Source of the DNA: Prevotella sp. oral taxon 299 str. F0039
GTDB lineage: Bacteria; Bacteroidota; Bacteroidia; Bacteroidales; Bacteroidaceae
Direction of reading: 5' to 3'
DNA length: 64,000 bases
Assembly (NCBI RefSeq): GCF_000163055.2
Contig: NC_022111.1
Location: 558,001 to 622,000 of the forward strand
The notes under the pieces were generated by a model. The model worked only from the letters and a program-made list of their open reading frames with translations. It had not been told where the DNA came from and searched no databases. Of the stretch, positions 17,013 to 26,420 are shown piece by piece. Each line of letters opens with the position of its first letter. Within the stretch, counting starts at the first letter, position 1. The position numbers were made by a program, and so were the translations under genes.

Positions 17013-18773
17013 TTATTTAGTTTCAAAGATGAGTTCTTTGTCTCTTTGAATTGCTTTTTTTGTCCATTTTGAAGGTACAAATCTCCAATTGTTATTGGGT
17101 TTAGGTTTTATAACCTTTTCTTTCTCAATCTTCTTTAATAAGTAATAGCGAATGTCATTATCGCTTTCAAATTCGATACGTTCTTTAATTTTCTTGCGTT
17201 CGATACCTGCGCCCTTTGTTAAAAGCTCGCCTCCGCCATTTCCTCGATAGCTATTCATTGCTACTTTATAGCATTTCTTTTCATCGAAAGGTCTACCGTT
17301 GCTAAACTTAAGAATTTTTACTTTCTTTCCATTTGGTTGAGTTACATCTACAATATAGTCGATTCCTGCTGCACTATCAAAGTTAAATGTCAAATTTTTA
17401 AAACCATATCGTTGCATATCTTGTTGGTTATTTGTTTCTAATTGCATGATGTGGTCACTTGAAGAACTCATGGTATTAGTCCAAAGATCATAGCTTAACT
17501 CTAGGTGTTTTCTAATTTCTTCACCTGTCATATTAAGGATATAAATCTTGTTCTCATACTTATATAAATTAAATAAGTCGCTTATACGAATATCTCCAAC
17601 ATCAAGTTTTGTATCGAAACCTAGTGGAGCTGTAAATGATAAGTCTGCCTTTGTAATTTCTAATTGTAGATTGTGGATTAAATCTGTAAAGGGAGCACTA
17701 CCAAAGAAGCAGTCTTTATTATATATAGGACGTGTTAATGTGCCTACTTTTATATTGATAAAAGAATCTATCTTTTGAATTTCTGGTTGGAAATGTGCCA
17801 TAAACTGATCGTTAATAGGCTGATTTTCTATATTGACAATCTTACCGTCAATGTTCTTCTTGATAGTTCTTTCTGCTCGTTTGGTATTCTTGTTAAAAGT
17901 TGAATCTATCTCAATTCTAATTTGAACATCTCCTACAGCCTTAGCATAACACGACGGATTGATGCACAAGATGGTATCATTATTATTTGAAATAATGTTC
18001 TTTATAAATCGAGTATGGTCGTGCCCGTAAAGAATTAAATCAATTCCTTTTACCTTTTTAGCTACATCAAAAGATGCATCTTCCTTTATTTTATTGGTTG
18101 TTATACCGCCATTTCTACCAGAATGGAATAGTCCAATAATGATATCAGGATGTTCTTTCTCTTGAATTATATCCACCCATTGCTGAGTTGTTGTTACAAT
18201 ATCCTCAAAAGATAAACCACTCCAGGTCTTTTCATTCAACCAGAATGGAATTGCAGGAGTTAACATTCCCAACACTGCAATTTTGATATTATCACGTTGA
18301 ATAATAGTATATGGAGTTAAGTAGCATTTCTTTTCAGAGTTTAAAACATTGGCTCCAAGAACAGGACATTGTACTTCTGAAATCCACTTGTCGTAAACTC
18401 TGTGCCCAGGTTCAATATCATGATTCCCAATTGTTTGAGCATCATACTTCATATAGTTGATAACAGATGCTGCAATGTTGGGAGATTTTGTATTAAGGAA
18501 GTTGTAAAAATAAGATGTAGGCTGTCCTTGTAGAATGTCTCCACTATCTAATAACAATAATTTATTGCCATAGATATGACGTAATGAATCTACATAGCTT
18601 GCTATTCTTGCTACCGATCCAGATAAAGGCTTACGATTGATGTAATCGTAAGGAAAGAAGTGACCATGAATATCAGTTGTATGTATTATTCGAAAGTCTA
18701 TTGTTTTCTTCTCTGCAAATGTTTTTACACAAGTAGATAATAGTAAAAAGAAAAATATTGATATTCTTAGCAT
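17013..18773 (-). CDS. Exported 5'-nucleotidase / 2',3'-cyclic phosphodiesterase (UshA/CpdB family)
   Basis: 586 residues with a signal peptide cleaved after about residue 20. The N-terminal metallophosphatase domain has FRIIHTTDIHGHFFP (metal ligands Asp34, His36), GDILQGQP, GNHDIEPG and YGHDHTR; the C-terminal nucleotide-binding domain contains YRGNGGGELLTKGAG. It dephosphorylates nucleotides outside the cytoplasm so nucleosides or bases can be imported. With nudC and the purine permease downstream it forms a coherent purine-salvage cluster. Confidence 0.9.
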   Translation of the reverse strand: MLRISIFFFLLLSTCVKTFAEKKTIDFRIIHTTDIHGHFFPYDYINRKPLSGSVARIASYVDSLRHIYGNKLLLLDSGDILQGQPTSYFYNFLNTKSPNIAASVINYMKYDAQTIGNHDIEPGHRVYDKWISEVQCPVLGANVLNSEKKCYLTPYTIIQRDNIKIAVLGMLTPAIPFWLNEKTWSGLSFEDIVTTTQQWVDIIQEKEHPDIIIGLFHSGRNGGITTNKIKEDASFDVAKKVKGIDLILYGHDHTRFIKNIISNNNDTILCINPSCYAKAVGDVQIRIEIDSTFNKNTKRAERTIKKNIDGKIVNIENQPINDQFMAHFQPEIQKIDSFINIKVGTLTRPIYNKDCFFGSAPFTDLIHNLQLEITKADLSFTAPLGFDTKLDVGDIRISDLFNLYKYENKIYILNMTGEEIRKHLELSYDLWTNTMSSSSDHIMQLETNNQQDMQRYGFKNLTFNFDSAAGIDYIVDVTQPNGKKVKILKFSNGRPFDEKKCYKVAMNSYRGNGGGELLTKGAGIERKKIKERIEFESDNDIRYYLLKKIEKEKVIKPKPNNNWRFVPSKWTKKAIQRDKELIFETK

Positions 18774-18907
18774 GATGCAAAAGTACTAGAATTTATTAAT
18801 ATAACAAAACAAATGCAATAGAAGATGATTACTAATTTGGGGATAATTGTTGGGCTTTTGAAAAGTATTTTTGTGTTATAGAAGATGTATATTGTCTGAT
18901 ATGGAGA

Positions 18908-18950
18908 TAAAAAACAAACACCGCCTCTATAAAAACTATAGAAACGGTGC
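18908..18950 (-). terminator. Terminator after the fucosidase gene
   Basis: On the minus strand CACCG-TTTCTATA pairs with TATAGA-GGCGGTG around a short T-rich loop, followed by TTTGTTTTTTAT. It starts 9 nt after the fucosidase stop. Confidence 0.8.
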
Positions 18951-18958
18951 TTAAAATA

Positions 18959-21208
18959 TTAGTAAAGGTCTATTTCCGCAATGGCTGTTTGTGTTCCATT
19001 TCCTGCAATTCTTTTAGCCTCTATCATTATTTCTTGTGATGAGAATGGCTTCTTGAATGAGTGGAAACGTTGAGTTGGACTATTGATAAGGTTACCAAAT
19101 TCAATCTCTTCTACAAGAACCCATTGTCCTTTTTTATTCTTTGTATAAACATCCATCACTTCAATCATTCCATTCTTGTTATCTGTAGGAGGTGTATAAG
19201 CTATACCCTTTATTTTTTCAATAGTTGGAAGTGTAATGGTGATGTGTTGTTTTTTACCTTCACTACTTAACCAATAGCTTTGCTTGTCAGCATCAATTGC
19301 ATTTTGAGCGTCAAACTTTTCGGTTGCACTACTTACACTTGTTATTCTCCAAAGTTTCTTAGTTTTACCTAATTGTTCTGTTGTGATAGCTCCTTTATCA
19401 TTTTTTGCAATAGCAATCGCCTTAATTGTTCCACTAGTTGGGAATACAAATGGCTTTTGATATAGCTTGCTTTTTGTGGTAGGAGTAGAACCATCGGTGG
19501 TGTAATAGATGTTATATTCTAACGAAGATTTGATATGTTCTTTCTTCTTACCATGCCATTTAAACACTTGTTGCTTTTCTGTTATTTCAACAAATCCATC
19601 TTTATTCTTTGCAATTGAAAGCATTGGTGGACGCTCTTGGTAGAAATAAGCAGAGAAAGTGCTGATTGCTGGTGTTGCTCTTGAAGCCAAAACTCTTAGT
19701 CGCAATTTATTTGTTTCTACCTCATTAAAACGTAAGATGCGCTTATAACCAATGTTTGTCGCATGTGCAATTTCTTTCCATTCGTTGTTTATCCATGCGT
19801 CTACTGCATGTTCTTCAACTCTCTCACTGCGTTTTAAAATTGCTTCTTGAATAGCTACTCTATTTATTTTGATTATATTGGGTAACTCAATCACAAGAGG
19901 TTCTGTGTAATCTATATATGATTGGTCGTCATTATCAAGAAGTTCTTTTGGTGCTTTAACTGCATTTTGTAACAGATTGGTAGAGTAGGTCTTACGAATT
20001 CTATTACCAACTTCATTTAATACCTCTACATCTTTTGCCGAAAAGAGTCCTTCTCTGTTAGGTGGAATATTTAAAATGAGTGTTGCATTACCACCTATTG
20101 TGCGTTCATAGATGTCGAATACATCGTCTGCACTACGCACATTTTGTGTTTCATCGTCTCTATAGAACCAACCTTCTCTTATCGAAGTGTCAACTTCAGC
20201 TTGTTGATAGTGTAGATAATTACCTTCAAAAAGCTTAGTTCTGCTACCCAAATCACCCCCCATTAAATCGTGGAAACGATTCATTTCGTTTGGATTTAGT
20301 TGGTAAGGAATGACATTCCACTCTGTCTCTCGAGTATTACCTGCCTCATTTCCTGCCCATCTAACATCTTCTTTACCAAAGATAACTGCATTAGGAGCAA
20401 GTGTTCTTATTAACTTTTTCCAAGCAAGATAGTCATATGTTTGTCCACCTTTATTCTTTGGGTGAGCACCATCGAACCACACTTCGCTTATTTCCCCATA
20501 TTCAGTGAGAAGCTCGAATAATTGATTTAAGAAATATTCGTTATAATCATCAACTTCAAATTGGAAAGTTGTTTTGTTTGCAAACGGTCTTCCTTCTACA
20601 GGACGAGGTATTGTTCTAAGTGTTTTTTTGCTTGAATTTCCATATAAACCCTCATCGTTCATTTGGTATAAGTCTGCAGGTGAGAGATAAACACCTAACT
20701 TTAATCCGTATTTCTTACAAGAAGCTGCTAGATCTTTCATAATATCTCCTTGACCATTCTTATATGGTGAAGACATAATACCATGTTTGGTATATCGTGT
20801 TTGCCATAATACAAAGCCGTCGTGGTGTTTTGTTGTTAATACAACCATTCGCATTCCTGCATTTTTTAGAGCCTCACACCATTGATCGGTATTAAGGTTG
20901 TTGGGAGTAAAAATATTAGGATTTTCTTCTCCTGTTCCCCATTCTTTACGTGTAAAGGTGTTTGGTCCCAGGTGAATAAAGGCAATAAACTCATTTCTAA
21001 GTGCATCAAGTTGTATTTTTTTAGGTACAACATGGCTAGCTTTGTTGATGATAACATCGTGTGAGTCGGTTTTATACACCTTTATCGTGTTACTATATTG
21101 AATTGTGTCTGCACTATTTTGAGCAGACAAACCGATTGGAGTAGCAGTCAAAAGACTTAGTAATATAGCTACTGGGGTTTTCTTTTTTAAAGATTGTTTA
21201 TTATTCAT
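18959..21208 (-). CDS. GH29 alpha-L-fucosidase with chitobiase-like and F5/8 type C domains
   Basis: About 749 residues from ATG 21208, with a signal peptide (TPVAILLSLLTATPIGLSAQ). The GH29 catalytic domain has FIHLGPNTFTRKEWGTGEE, LTTKHHDGFVLW and the presumed nucleophile Asp246 in EVWFDGAHPK. It is followed by a galactose-binding-like segment, then a Fn3-associated/chitobiase C-terminal-like domain (YYTTDGSTPTTKSKLY, about 570-620) and a C-terminal discoidin domain. It removes fucose from host glycans or similar. The family catalytic layout is of the less strict GH29-B type by eye, which I infer only. There is no SusCD pair or fucose pathway nearby. Confidence 0.9.
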   Translation of the reverse strand: MNNKQSLKKKTPVAILLSLLTATPIGLSAQNSADTIQYSNTIKVYKTDSHDVIINKASHVVPKKIQLDALRNEFIAFIHLGPNTFTRKEWGTGEENPNIFTPNNLNTDQWCEALKNAGMRMVVLTTKHHDGFVLWQTRYTKHGIMSSPYKNGQGDIMKDLAASCKKYGLKLGVYLSPADLYQMNDEGLYGNSSKKTLRTIPRPVEGRPFANKTTFQFEVDDYNEYFLNQLFELLTEYGEISEVWFDGAHPKNKGGQTYDYLAWKKLIRTLAPNAVIFGKEDVRWAGNEAGNTRETEWNVIPYQLNPNEMNRFHDLMGGDLGSRTKLFEGNYLHYQQAEVDTSIREGWFYRDDETQNVRSADDVFDIYERTIGGNATLILNIPPNREGLFSAKDVEVLNEVGNRIRKTYSTNLLQNAVKAPKELLDNDDQSYIDYTEPLVIELPNIIKINRVAIQEAILKRSERVEEHAVDAWINNEWKEIAHATNIGYKRILRFNEVETNKLRLRVLASRATPAISTFSAYFYQERPPMLSIAKNKDGFVEITEKQQVFKWHGKKKEHIKSSLEYNIYYTTDGSTPTTKSKLYQKPFVFPTSGTIKAIAIAKNDKGAITTEQLGKTKKLWRITSVSSATEKFDAQNAIDADKQSYWLSSEGKKQHITITLPTIEKIKGIAYTPPTDNKNGMIEVMDVYTKNKKGQWVLVEEIEFGNLINSPTQRFHSFKKPFSSQEIMIEAKRIAGNGTQTAIAEIDLY

Positions 21209-21260
21209 AGCGTTATTAATATATTTCAAATGTATTGTTTTTCTGTTGTTTTACTAATGC

Positions 21261-22130
21261 TCATTCTTGTTCTTTAAAAGTAATTCGAACATGTATGTGT
21301 TTTAATACTAGTAATTTCCAAATGTCAACTCCACACAATAAGGTTGTGCATAATGTTCCACTTATAATCATAAGAGCTGTGAAATAACTTGGAAGATTGG
21401 CAGGGTCTCCACCAAGAACACCATCTAAAGAAAACAATTTTGCAAATGTTATAATGGTTGTTGGTAGCATAATAAGACCACCTAAGCATATTCCCACTAA
21501 CAAAATTGTAAATGATATGGTTATTAATAGACCTATATTTCTCATTCCTATAAGATATTTTGCACCTAACTTGTGTGTTAGTTTATCTGTAGGATTAAAC
21601 ATATGATTAGCAAAGAGGTATATACTTGGCAAAATGATAATGAAAGTAATAACTAAGCCAACCACGATGTATGATACAATATACCATAAAGGAGATGATT
21701 CTTGCATCTTATCTACAGAAAGTTGAATAGTATTTAATGTATAACGGAAATATAAGAATGCTCCTAATGAACCATATAAAATGCTTAAAAAACTATAGAA
21801 TGCAGAGAATTTAAGTACTCTTTTTAGGTTAAAAAGCAATTTGTATTTATTGATGTTACTTGACACTTGAGCAGTAAAAGCAGAGAATGACAATATGAAA
21901 AGAAGTGTCATTATCGATAATAAGATAGCATTTTGCATTACGTCTTTTAAGCTAATGACTGTTTCTATAATTATAAAAGGAGCGTAAGTTATGAGGATTG
22001 CGAATAAAAAAGAAGTGATTGCAATCCATGGAGCTACAGCTTTTACTTCTTTCTTTTTAGCCTTTAGCATTTGAGTTAGCGCATATTTCGCAATAGTTGG
22101 AATACTTTTTTGACGTATTAATTTCTTCAT
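21261..22130 (-). CDS. Conserved multi-pass membrane protein, function unknown
   Basis: 289 residues with about six predicted membrane helices, a positively charged N-terminus (MKKLIRQKSIPTIAKYALTQMLKAKKKEVKA) and a large GGDPANLPS loop between the last two helices. I do not recognise the family. Its start overlaps the stop of the TrmH-type gene by 4 nt (ATGA type), so the two are translationally coupled; whether the fucosidase 50 nt downstream belongs to the same transcript is unclear. Confidence 0.75.
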   Translation of the reverse strand: MKKLIRQKSIPTIAKYALTQMLKAKKKEVKAVAPWIAITSFLFAILITYAPFIIIETVISLKDVMQNAILLSIMTLLFILSFSAFTAQVSSNINKYKLLFNLKRVLKFSAFYSFLSILYGSLGAFLYFRYTLNTIQLSVDKMQESSPLWYIVSYIVVGLVITFIIILPSIYLFANHMFNPTDKLTHKLGAKYLIGMRNIGLLITISFTILLVGICLGGLIMLPTTIITFAKLFSLDGVLGGDPANLPSYFTALMIISGTLCTTLLCGVDIWKLLVLKHIHVRITFKEQE

Positions 22131-22876
22131 ACTAAATTCTGTCTTTTAAACTCTGCACATGTAATAGCAGTTGCGATGGCAACATTTAAGCTATCAATTG
22201 CGCTCTGAGGGTGATAGTTGGGAATCAATAGTTTGTGTGTAAACAGCTGCTTTATGGCAGTAGAAACACCTTTACCTTCATTTCCCATTACGATAATTCC
22301 TTTGCTTGAAAGCGTTTGGTTATAGATATTTTCACCATCTAAGCATGTTCCGTATACAGGAACTTTAGGGGCAATATTTTCTATAAAGTTCTTTAAATCG
22401 CAATAATTCACCGACACTTGTGCTACACTTCCCATACTTGCTTGGATCACTTTAGGATTATAAACATCAACGGTGTCTTCACTACACACAATGTTTTTAA
22501 TGCCAAACCAGTCGGCAATGCGTATAATTGTACCTAAATTTCCTGGGTCTTGAACTCCATCTAATGCTAATATTAATTGATTCTGTGGTGTTGCTTCGGT
22601 TGTAGGAAAGAAAGGAAAGACAGCTAAAACTTGTTGAGGATGTTGCAAAAAGCTAATCTTCGACAATTCAGAGTCGGTTATTTCGATGATGTTATCAGCC
22701 TGTTTGCTCGAGAATTCTTTGAGCTTCGAGGAAGTAGAGAATATTGTGTGTGCCTTTATTTTTGTCAAAAGGTCAGCAATAACCTTTGGTCCTTCGGCAA
22801 CAAATAAACGCTCTTGTTGTCTGTTTTTCTTGAGTTCAAGAGAGCGAATGAATTTTATCTTATTCTTACCTAGCAT
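22127..22876 (-). CDS. TrmH/SpoU family RNA 2'-O-methyltransferase
   Basis: From ATG 22876, 249 residues. N-terminal substrate-binding domain (IKFIRSLELKKNRQQERLFVAEGPKVI) and C-terminal SPOUT domain with the three motifs: NLGTIIRIADWFG, IVMGNEGKGVS and IDSLNVAIATAITC. It transfers a methyl group from SAM to a ribose in rRNA or tRNA. A TATCTTTG box at 22895-22902 (minus) would start transcription near 22889, which excludes the longer start at 22897. Confidence 0.92.
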   Translation of the reverse strand: MLGKNKIKFIRSLELKKNRQQERLFVAEGPKVIADLLTKIKAHTIFSTSSKLKEFSSKQADNIIEITDSELSKISFLQHPQQVLAVFPFFPTTEATPQNQLILALDGVQDPGNLGTIIRIADWFGIKNIVCSEDTVDVYNPKVIQASMGSVAQVSVNYCDLKNFIENIAPKVPVYGTCLDGENIYNQTLSSKGIIVMGNEGKGVSTAIKQLFTHKLLIPNYHPQSAIDSLNVAIATAITCAEFKRQNLV

Positions 22877-23002
22877 TTTATGGGTGTTATACTGCAAAGA
22901 TAAAGAAATAAAGTGATATTAAGATGAAATCGAATAAAATAATTTCAAATTATAAAAGTACTAAAGACTATAGTGATATTACCGAGAGAAGACCCCTCTA
23001 TA

Positions 23003-23590
23003 TTATTCGTCTTGAAGGTCAATCAGTTTGTAAAACTCTTTTCGTAGTTCATTATCTGTTTGAAAAATTCCTGTTAAACGTGCCACTGTCATTTTTCCGT
23101 TGTTCTTAACACCTCTCATACTTTTGCATAAGTGAGTGCCTTTCATAACGATAGCAAATCCTAATGCTTGGTTGTTTAGTGCTTCTGAAAGCATATCTAT
23201 AATGTCTTTTGCAAGTCGTTCTTGTAGCTGTAATCGTGCCGAAAAATAGCCAACAACGCGTGCGATCTTACTTATTCCTAATATTCTTCCATCGGGATGA
23301 GGGATATAAGCAAAGTAGTATTTACCAAAAAAAGGAAGCATGTGATGTTCGCACATAGAAAAGTAATCGCCCGAATCAAAAACTAAATCGCTTGTGTGTT
23401 CATCGTTTTCAAATGTGGTGATAGTTGGTTTTTGGCTATTATCATAGCCTCTAAATATCTCTTGCCACATTTTTATAATTCGTTGAGGTGTGCCTTGCAG
23501 TCCTTCTCTATTGGGATTTTCTCCAATTGTTTCGAGAATAAGTTTTAGGGCATGTTCAATATTTTGTGTGTTTGTAGGGATAATCTCCAT
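23003..23590 (-). CDS. folE: GTP cyclohydrolase I
   Basis: 195 residues. Makes 7,8-dihydroneopterin triphosphate from GTP, the first step of folate and of queuosine synthesis. Zinc/active-site segments are CEHHMLPFFGK, GISKIARVVGYFSARLQLQERL and GTHLCKSMRGVKNNGKM. Its first 46 nt overlap the end of queE in another frame, so translation is probably coupled. Directly upstream are queE and queD, which use its product, so this copy may serve 7-deazaguanine synthesis as well as folate. Confidence 0.96.
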   Translation of the reverse strand: MEIIPTNTQNIEHALKLILETIGENPNREGLQGTPQRIIKMWQEIFRGYDNSQKPTITTFENDEHTSDLVFDSGDYFSMCEHHMLPFFGKYYFAYIPHPDGRILGISKIARVVGYFSARLQLQERLAKDIIDMLSEALNNQALGFAIVMKGTHLCKSMRGVKNNGKMTVARLTGIFQTDNELRKEFYKLIDLQDE

Positions 23591-24123
23591 TTGGGGTTCT
23601 TTTTTATATATTCAATTACTTGGTTTATAATTTTTTTATTCTTTGTTTCGTCTTGTAAATCGCATGGCTGTAAGAAATAATGGTCGGCTTTTATTGTTTC
23701 GTATACTGACATGTTATTACTTCCATCGTACACCACTTTAAGTTCATTGATACGCTCAGCCTTTATTTCTGCTCGTTTGCAATATTCAAATTTAGGCGAT
23801 ACTGTTATCCAATCGGTATTTGGGGGAGGAATAATAGTGCCATTTGTTTCTATTTGCACCTTTTTACCTATAGCATGAAGTTTGTGAATGAGAGACTCTG
23901 TTAATTGTATTGTAGGCTCTCCACCAGTGATAACTACCCATGTTGAAGGAAACTTATTAATGGATATCACTATTTCTTCTTCGCTCATAGACGTGTAAGT
24001 TTCGTGTTGAGTGTCGCAAAATGAGCATGTGAGGTTACAACCCGCAAAACGCAAAAATACAGCAGCTCTGCCTGTATGGGCGCCTTCTCCTTGTAGTGTA
24101 TAAAATATTTCGTTTACTCTCAT
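23545..24123 (-). CDS. queE: 7-carboxy-7-deazaguanine synthase (radical SAM)
   Basis: 192 residues. Radical-SAM cluster motif CX3CX2C at Cys29, Cys33 and Cys36 (GCNLTCSFCDTQ), plus the ITGGEPT segment that contacts SAM. Converts 6-carboxytetrahydropterin to 7-carboxy-7-deazaguanine. Starts 7 nt after queD stop and overlaps folE. Confidence 0.95.
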   Translation of the reverse strand: MRVNEIFYTLQGEGAHTGRAAVFLRFAGCNLTCSFCDTQHETYTSMSEEEIVISINKFPSTWVVITGGEPTIQLTESLIHKLHAIGKKVQIETNGTIIPPPNTDWITVSPKFEYCKRAEIKAERINELKVVYDGSNNMSVYETIKADHYFLQPCDLQDETKNKKIINQVIEYIKKNPKWRLSLQTHKILNMP

Positions 24124-24130
24124 AAATCCT

Positions 24131-24574
24131 TTAAGGGTTTAATTGGGCGGTAACAGAACATTTACGGGTTTCTTCTATTTTGCATTTTGTTAAGGTGCAA
24201 CCATATTCTTTCAATAGTGTTGGTGCTATATGATTGAGCATATAAAGTGCAATATTTTCTGCGGTGGGGTTAAAAGGTACTACTACAATACTCTCTTTAG
24301 ATAGATTTTGTAGGGTAGGGAGAAAAGGATCTTCTTGCCAAAGGAGGAATTTATGGTCCCATTGGTCTTCTAACCACTGACAGAGAACTTGTTTAATGAT
24401 CGAGAAATCTATCACTCTTCCTACATTATCAAGGGTATTTGCTTCTATAGAAAAGTGGAAACGATAGTTGTGTCCGTGCAAATTTTTACACTTACCTTCG
24501 TGTTCTACAACTCTATGCCCACACGAAATGTCATGATGTCGTTCGGCTGTTATAGTGGTATTTGTATGAGTCAT
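24131..24574 (-). CDS. queD: 6-carboxy-5,6,7,8-tetrahydropterin synthase
   Basis: 147 residues of the 6-pyruvoyl tetrahydropterin synthase family. The QueD signature CxxxHGH is present (Cys29, His33, His35), with the third zinc ligand His20. First gene of the queD-queE-folE unit for preQ0. No preQ1 riboswitch could be recognised in the upstream region. queC and queF are not in the window. Confidence 0.95.
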   Translation of the reverse strand: MTHTNTTITAERHHDISCGHRVVEHEGKCKNLHGHNYRFHFSIEANTLDNVGRVIDFSIIKQVLCQWLEDQWDHKFLLWQEDPFLPTLQNLSKESIVVVPFNPTAENIALYMLNHIAPTLLKEYGCTLTKCKIEETRKCSVTAQLNP

Positions 24575-24702
24575 TGTTTGATATATATGTGATTCGGTGT
24601 TTTGAAAAGTGCTTTATAGAGCCAAAATACTGCTATTCTAGTCTTTTTAGTGTACTTTTATAACTTGTAAAAGTGTGAAAACGATGATAATAATAAATAA
24701 AT

Positions 24703-24748
24703 GAAAAGAAAAAGAGAACACCAACAAGCAGCGCTCTCTCTTTCTTTT
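24703..24748 (-). terminator. Terminator overlapping the rng stop
   Basis: On the minus strand AAAAGAAAGAGAG pairs with TTCTCTTTTTCTTTT around a loop of about 18 nt, and the descending arm doubles as the T-run. It overlaps the last bases of rng. Confidence 0.65.
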
Positions 24749-26321
24749 ATTTTGTTTCTATTTCTTCCTGCATATCTATAAACTGCTTTTGTGGGTCGAA
24801 AAACTCGTATTGTAGGAATGCGAGCTTTTGTGATGGAATGATATGAACACCAAATCCATATTTAAACTGCCATTTTCTTTTTATAGACCATAATCCTTTG
24901 TTGAGATAAGCTGCAACATAAGGGTGTACATGAAGATAGAATTTGTGAATGCCAATCTTGTTGATTAGTTGGTCAATCTTACTCTCTAATTGTTCTGTAA
25001 ATAGTACACTTGAGCGTATTTTCCCTTTTCCAAAGCAAGTGGGGCAGGTCTCTTCTACATTAACATCAATAGCTGGACGTACCCTCTGACGTGTTATTTG
25101 CATTAAACCAAACTTACTTAAAGGCAGAATGTTGTGTCTTGCGCGGTCTTTTTGCATGTTTTTACACATTCGTTCATATAACAATTGTCTGTCTTCTGCC
25201 AAGTGCATGTCGATAAAATCTACAACAATGATACCTCCCATGTCTCTTAATCTGAGTTGACGGGCAAGCTCATCAGCCGCACCTAAATTGACATCGAGCG
25301 CATTAGCTTCTTGTCCATTTTCGGAACGAGTGCGGTTTCCGCTATTTACATCTACAACATGAAGTGCTTCTGTATGTTCTATAATAAGATAAGCACCATG
25401 TTTGTAGTTTATAGTTTTACCAAAGCTTGATTTTATCTGTTTAGTGATGTTGAAGTTGTCGAATATCGGAACTGTTCCTGAATACATCTTAACAATGCTT
25501 GCTTTATCAGGGGCAATGAGTTCAAGATAGTTCTTTATTTCTGCAAAAACTTCTTCATCATTAACATAAATATTTTCAAATGAGGGATTAAACAGATCTC
25601 TTAATAATGCTATTGTTCGTCCTGTTTCCTCATAAATCAATTGTGGACGTTTTTGAGTTTTTTGTATTTTAAGGATAGCAGCTTCCCATCTGTTGTTCAA
25701 AACTTTTAGTTCGGCGTCTAATTCGGCTACCCTTTTACCCTCAGCAACAGTCCTAACAATTACTCCACAATTTTTTGGTTTAATGCTATGGATTAGTTGT
25801 TTAAGTCGTGCTCTTTCTTCTCCGCTTTTAATTTTAGAAGATACAGATACTTGATTGCTAAAAGGAATAAGTACTAAATATCTTCCTGCGAAACTCAACT
25901 CGCCTGTTAAACGAGGTCCTTTAGTCGATATTGGCTCTTTAACAATTTGAACTAATACCTCTTGTCCTACGCTTAAGGTGCTTTGAATACTACTATCTTT
26001 CTTTATTTCGGGAAGTTTTAGAGCTTTAGAGAAAGGAGATAGTTTCTTTCTATCACTCTGTACTTGTTTTATATACTTATCGTACGAGTTAAATTGGCTT
26101 CCTAAGTCAAGATAATGAAGAAAGGCATCACGTTCATAACCTAAATCTACGAAACAGGCATTGAGCCCTGGCATGAGCTTCTTAACTTTGGCAATGTAAA
26201 CATTACCCACAGAAAATGAAGCTGATCGGGACTCGTTTTGATACTCTACAAGGTTTTTATCTTCAAGCAGAGCTATCGAAATTTCCTTCTCTCGTGCATC
26301 AATTATGATTTCACTTGTCAT
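24747..26321 (-). CDS. rng: Ribonuclease G (RNase E/G family)
   Basis: 524 residues, endoribonuclease that processes rRNA and starts mRNA decay. Domains in order: S1 RNA-binding segment near the N-terminus (VGNVYIAKVKKLMPGLNACFVDLGYERDAFLH), catalytic DNase I-like part with the metal ligands in VVDVNSGNRT and IVVDFIDMH, and the zinc link CPTCFGKGK near the C-terminus. No long RNase E-type tail. The 100 nt upstream contain a strong hairpin (26351-26400). Cotranscription with HU and the 29-residue peptide gene is likely. Confidence 0.95.
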   Translation of the reverse strand: MTSEIIIDAREKEISIALLEDKNLVEYQNESRSASFSVGNVYIAKVKKLMPGLNACFVDLGYERDAFLHYLDLGSQFNSYDKYIKQVQSDRKKLSPFSKALKLPEIKKDSSIQSTLSVGQEVLVQIVKEPISTKGPRLTGELSFAGRYLVLIPFSNQVSVSSKIKSGEERARLKQLIHSIKPKNCGVIVRTVAEGKRVAELDAELKVLNNRWEAAILKIQKTQKRPQLIYEETGRTIALLRDLFNPSFENIYVNDEEVFAEIKNYLELIAPDKASIVKMYSGTVPIFDNFNITKQIKSSFGKTINYKHGAYLIIEHTEALHVVDVNSGNRTRSENGQEANALDVNLGAADELARQLRLRDMGGIIVVDFIDMHLAEDRQLLYERMCKNMQKDRARHNILPLSKFGLMQITRQRVRPAIDVNVEETCPTCFGKGKIRSSVLFTEQLESKIDQLINKIGIHKFYLHVHPYVAAYLNKGLWSIKRKWQFKYGFGVHIIPSQKLAFLQYEFFDPQKQFIDMQEEIETK

Positions 26322-26350
26322 TCTTTTCCTTCCTGCTTAGTTTAAATTTG

Positions 26351-26400
26351 AAAGGGTATGTCAAAAATATTCGTCTGAAATCTCTGACATACCCCTCTTT
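26351..26400 (-). promoter_or_regulatory. Stem-loop in the rng leader
   Basis: GGGTATGTCA (26354-26363) and TGACATACCC (26385-26394) are a perfect 10-bp inverted repeat with a 21-nt loop; the stem extends through AAAG/CTTT on both sides. On the minus strand it lies 30 nt before the rng start and is not followed by a T-run, so a regulatory or processing role is likelier than termination. Confidence 0.6.
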
Positions 26401-26420
26401 CGATAGACGTTAAGGGGACA

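Noticed and set aside
22924-23109. 61-codon plus-strand frame
   Set aside because: Antisense to the end of folE; no promoter or family features.
24575-24746. preQ1 riboswitch before queD
   Set aside because: No hairpin-pseudoknot pattern recognisable; region looks like an ordinary leader.
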